From an uncultured Bacilli bacterium (lineage in GTDB: Bacteria > Bacillota_I > Bacilli_A > RF39 > UBA660), in the NCBI GenBank assembly GCA_947589695.1, contig CANQBY010000079.1, positions 1-5,846 of the forward strand: 5,846 nt of DNA, given 5' to 3'. The notes under the pieces are model-generated. The model saw only the letters and a list, made by a program, of their open reading frames with translations, was not told the origin of the DNA and ran no database searches. This document shows, in pieces, positions 4,471 through 5,846 of this stretch. The translations under genes were made by a program, and so were the position numbers. Every line of letters begins with the position of its first letter. The first letter of the stretch is position 1.

Positions 4471-4759
4471 TTATAAATATGAGGTAGTATTTTCTACAAA
4501 GTTTAAAAAGTCTTTAAAGAAAATACAAAAACAAAATAAAAATATTGATGAGTTATTAGACGTTATCGATAAACTAGCATTTAAAGAAGAGTTAGACCCA
4601 AAATATAGAAACCATAAACTAATAGATGATAAGAATTATAAAAACTGTTGCGAGTGTCATATAAGACCCGACTGGCTATTAATTTATCAATACAACGATA
4701 ACGAGTTATTGCTTTTATTAATAGATTCGGTAAGTCATAGTGATTTATTTAACAAATAG
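4463..4759 (+). CDS. yafQ: YafQ family toxin, ribosome-dependent mRNA endonuclease
   Basis: YafQ toxins of the RelE superfamily cut mRNA in the ribosomal A site and stop translation when the antitoxin is degraded. The 98-residue product has the expected length. It keeps the residues equivalent to the YafQ active site: His51, His66, Asp70 and Trp71 in the motif CHIRPDWLLIY, and His92 and Phe96 in SHSDLF. The lysine-rich N-terminus (FKKSLKKIQKQNK, 14-26) forms the usual helical hairpin that contacts rRNA. The ATG lies inside the antitoxin end, overlapping as ATGACTAA, and lacks a good Shine-Dalgarno, so translation should depend on antitoxin translation. The reading frame and catalytic set are intact, so the toxin appears functional. 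A CC-E-C cluster (62, 63, 65) beside the active site is unusual. Confidence 0.93.
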   Translation: MTNYKYEVVFSTKFKKSLKKIQKQNKNIDELLDVIDKLAFKEELDPKYRNHKLIDDKNYKNCCECHIRPDWLLIYQYNDNELLLLLIDSVSHSDLFNK

Positions 4760-4793
4760 AGGATCATCGTTAAAGTATAGAAAAGATTAATAT

Positions 4794-4813
4794 GTAGACA
4801 ATAGATAGACAAC
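4794..4813 (+). repeat. Two 9-bp direct repeats at 11-bp period on the right flank
   Basis: GTAGACAAT (4794-4802) and ATAGACAAC (4805-4813) repeat with an 11-bp period, like the three left-flank repeats. They differ mainly by A instead of G in the TAGGCAAC core. The sequence after both clusters is also alike (ACTAAAAATG on the left, AAAAATG on the right). They may be right-end arm-type sites or the tail of a second lost integrase. Confidence 0.4.
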
Positions 4814-4912
4814 AAAAATGCCTTTTAAACCTTTAGGTCACCTCAATTCAGTAAATGTTAATCTATTCAATGTTTTAAAAGTTCATTTATAACTTTAATT
4901 AATTTAAAAGTG

Positions 4913-4941
4913 TTAACAAATAAACCCAAAATTATCAAAAT
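4913..4941 (+). promoter_or_regulatory. Possible promoter of the pyrophosphatase-like gene
   Basis: TTAACA (4913-4918, 5 of 6 to TTGACA) is followed after 17 bases by CAAAAT (4936-4941, 4 of 6). The region is so AT-rich that chance matches are frequent. A promoter is nevertheless expected in this 209-base gap, which otherwise holds only the right-flank repeats. Confidence 0.3.
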
Positions 4942-4968
4942 ATTTACATAAAAAAATAAGGAGGAAAT

Positions 4969-5304
4969 ATGGAAAATAAAAAATATTTAAATAAAACATT
5001 AAAAATTAAAATTGATCGCCCTTTAGGAAGTAAACATCCTAAACATGATTTTATCTATCCCGTAAATTATGGTTACATTCCTAATACCATCAGTGGTGAT
5101 GGTGAAGAATTAGATTGTTATTTATTAGGTGTTTTTGAACCTTTAAATGATTTTGAAGGTAAATGTATAGCTATAATCCATCGCACTAATGACAATGACG
5201 ATAAATTAATTATCGTTCCTGAAAATAAAAACTATAGTGATGAAGCTATTAATGCTTTAACAGAATTTCAAGAGCAATATTTTGAACATATTATAATTCG
5301 TTAA
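4969..5304 (+). CDS. Short family I inorganic pyrophosphatase-like protein
   Basis: The central part, YPVNYGYIPNTISGDGEELDCYLLG (30-54), is the signature region of soluble family I pyrophosphatases, which hydrolyse diphosphate with Mg2+. NDNDDKLIIVPE (74-85) matches the second metal-binding strand. Compared with E. coli Ppa, the Asp65 and Asp70 equivalents (Asp44, Asp49), the Asp102 equivalent (Asp77) and the Lys104 equivalent (Lys79) are kept. The Asp67 position is Glu46 and the Asp97 position is Arg72. At 111 residues it is far shorter than the usual 170-180, because the N-terminal strands are compressed and the C-terminal part is replaced by a helix (about 90-105). Similar short proteins starting with an RPLGSxHP motif occur in Firmicutes under the pyrophosphatase name, so this is a variant group rather than a truncation. 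AAGGAGG (4958-4964) sits four bases from the ATG. Confidence 0.8.
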   Translation: MENKKYLNKTLKIKIDRPLGSKHPKHDFIYPVNYGYIPNTISGDGEELDCYLLGVFEPLNDFEGKCIAIIHRTNDNDDKLIIVPENKNYSDEAINALTEFQEQYFEHIIIR

Positions 5305-5348
5305 AAAAATAAAATCCCACTAAATGAACTAATAAAATTTAATAACTC

Positions 5349-5376
5349 TTTAAAATTTTCAAATAAATGGTATAAT
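5349..5376 (+). promoter_or_regulatory. Promoter of the membrane kinase gene
   Basis: A perfect TATAAT (5371-5376) carries an extended -10 TGG (5368-5370). TTTAAA (5349-5354) at 16 bases is a weak -35. The start would be near base 5383, giving a very short leader. AGAGG (5383-5387), five bases before the ATG, is the ribosome binding site. No clear terminator separates it from the preceding gene. Confidence 0.55.
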
Positions 5377-5392
5377 TAACATAGAGGTACTT

Positions 5393-5846
5393 ATGAAAAT
5401 ATTAATGGGTTATTTTTTTACATATTTCTATTTATTTTTAGTTTTAATTATAATTAGCCTTTTAAAAACTAAATGTAATTTAAAAGAAGAAACAGCACGT
5501 AAACTTATCCATATTTGGGTTGGTTTTTCTTGGTTTATAATGGTTTACTTCTTTAAAACCTCAATTCATTTAATAATCCCACCTCTAAGTTTTATTTTTA
5601 TTAATTATATATTATTAAAAAAAGATTTAATAAAATCTTTATCTAAGAAAGCTAACCCTTCTTATGGAACTGTTTATTATGCCTTAAGTTTTACTATTTT
5701 AGCTTTTATTACCTATTTAAAACCTTCGTTTTTACCTTTCTATGGTATTGGAGTTTTAACTATGTGTCTAGGTGATGGTCTTGCTCCTTTTATTGGAGTC
5801 AAGTTAAATTTAGAGATTGGAAATACGAAAAAAACTTACAGTGGTT
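5393..5846 (+). CDS. Dolichol/phytol kinase-type membrane protein (COG0170), 3' end outside window
   Basis: The open frame runs off the window end after 151 residues. It is an integral membrane protein. A hydrophobic helix spans about 7-24, then ARKLIHIWVGFSW (35-47) gives the conserved RKxxH motif at the start of the next helix. Further helices lie near 58-75, 95-109 and 116-136. CLGDGLAPFIG (125-135) followed by KKTYSG (146-151) is the diagnostic GDG...KTxxG element of the SEC59/DGK1/VTE5 family. These enzymes phosphorylate polyprenols, phytol or diacylglycerol, often with CTP. In bacteria the substrate is usually unknown, and an isoprenoid or lipid alcohol is likely. ATG 5393 is chosen for its AGAGG, and an in-frame ATG at 5405 is possible. 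It is not obviously linked to the pyrophosphatase-like gene apart from adjacency. Confidence 0.85.
   Translation, partial: MKILMGYFFTYFYLFLVLIIISLLKTKCNLKEETARKLIHIWVGFSWFIMVYFFKTSIHLIIPPLSFIFINYILLKKDLIKSLSKKANPSYGTVYYALSFTILAFITYLKPSFLPFYGIGVLTMCLGDGLAPFIGVKLNLEIGNTKKTYSG

Larger units (their letters stand above)
3741..4813. mobile_element. Candidate eroded integrated element carrying a toxin-antitoxin pair
   Basis: Between the rpsI terminator and the pyrophosphatase-like gene lies a low-coding stretch bounded by two 11-bp-period direct repeats of related sequence. It contains a tyrosine recombinase scrap at the left and an intact RelB/DinJ-YafQ operon. This combination is typical of a decayed genomic island whose addiction module persists. 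The outer limits are set only by the rpsI terminator and the right repeats, and no exact attL/attR duplication was found by eye. Confidence 0.4.

Noticed and set aside
1..5846. CRISPR array, tRNA or rRNA genes, and use of UGA as tryptophan
   Set aside because: No regularly spaced long repeats or tRNA-like folds were seen. Several genes end in TGA at sensible positions and all visible tryptophan codons are TGG.

Overview
The window is very AT-rich and looks like a chromosome segment from a low-GC, small-genome Firmicutes relative, such as an uncultured gut Bacilli/Erysipelotrichia or RF39-like lineage. The lineage is inferred from composition, gene order and protein similarity to Bacillus-type ribosomal proteins. 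Several genes end in TGA and all visible tryptophans are TGG, so the standard bacterial code (table 11) fits better than the mycoplasma code.

Bases 1-415 hold a compact RNA-regulated locus. A 22-residue hydrophobic peptide has its own promoter, and its Shine-Dalgarno sequence can be folded into a leader hairpin. A convergent antisense promoter makes a short RNA that ends in a clear minus-strand terminator. The two predicted RNAs start with nearly the same sequence, because the DNA carries inverted copies of two leader blocks. This resembles a type I toxin-antitoxin locus, but I recognise no named family.

Bases 416-3740 are the conserved block that in Bacillus reads rplQ-ecfA1-ecfA2-ecfT-truA-rplM-rpsI. 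Here the two ECF transporter ATPases are replaced by two overlapping, full-frame but strongly degenerate ATPase-like proteins that lack Walker A motifs. ecfT is absent. truA follows, then an unrecognised 115-residue protein. rplM-rpsI has its own consensus promoter, a probable L13-type leader and a strong terminator.

Bases 3741-4813 look like the eroded remains of an integrated element. They hold the C-terminal scrap of a tyrosine recombinase, 11-bp-period direct repeats on both flanks that resemble integrase arm sites, and an intact RelB/DinJ-YafQ toxin-antitoxin operon with palindromic operator candidates over its promoter.

Bases 4969-5846 return to housekeeping-type genes: a short pyrophosphatase-like protein with altered metal ligands, and the first 151 residues of a membrane kinase of the dolichol/phytol kinase (COG0170) type, cut by the window end.
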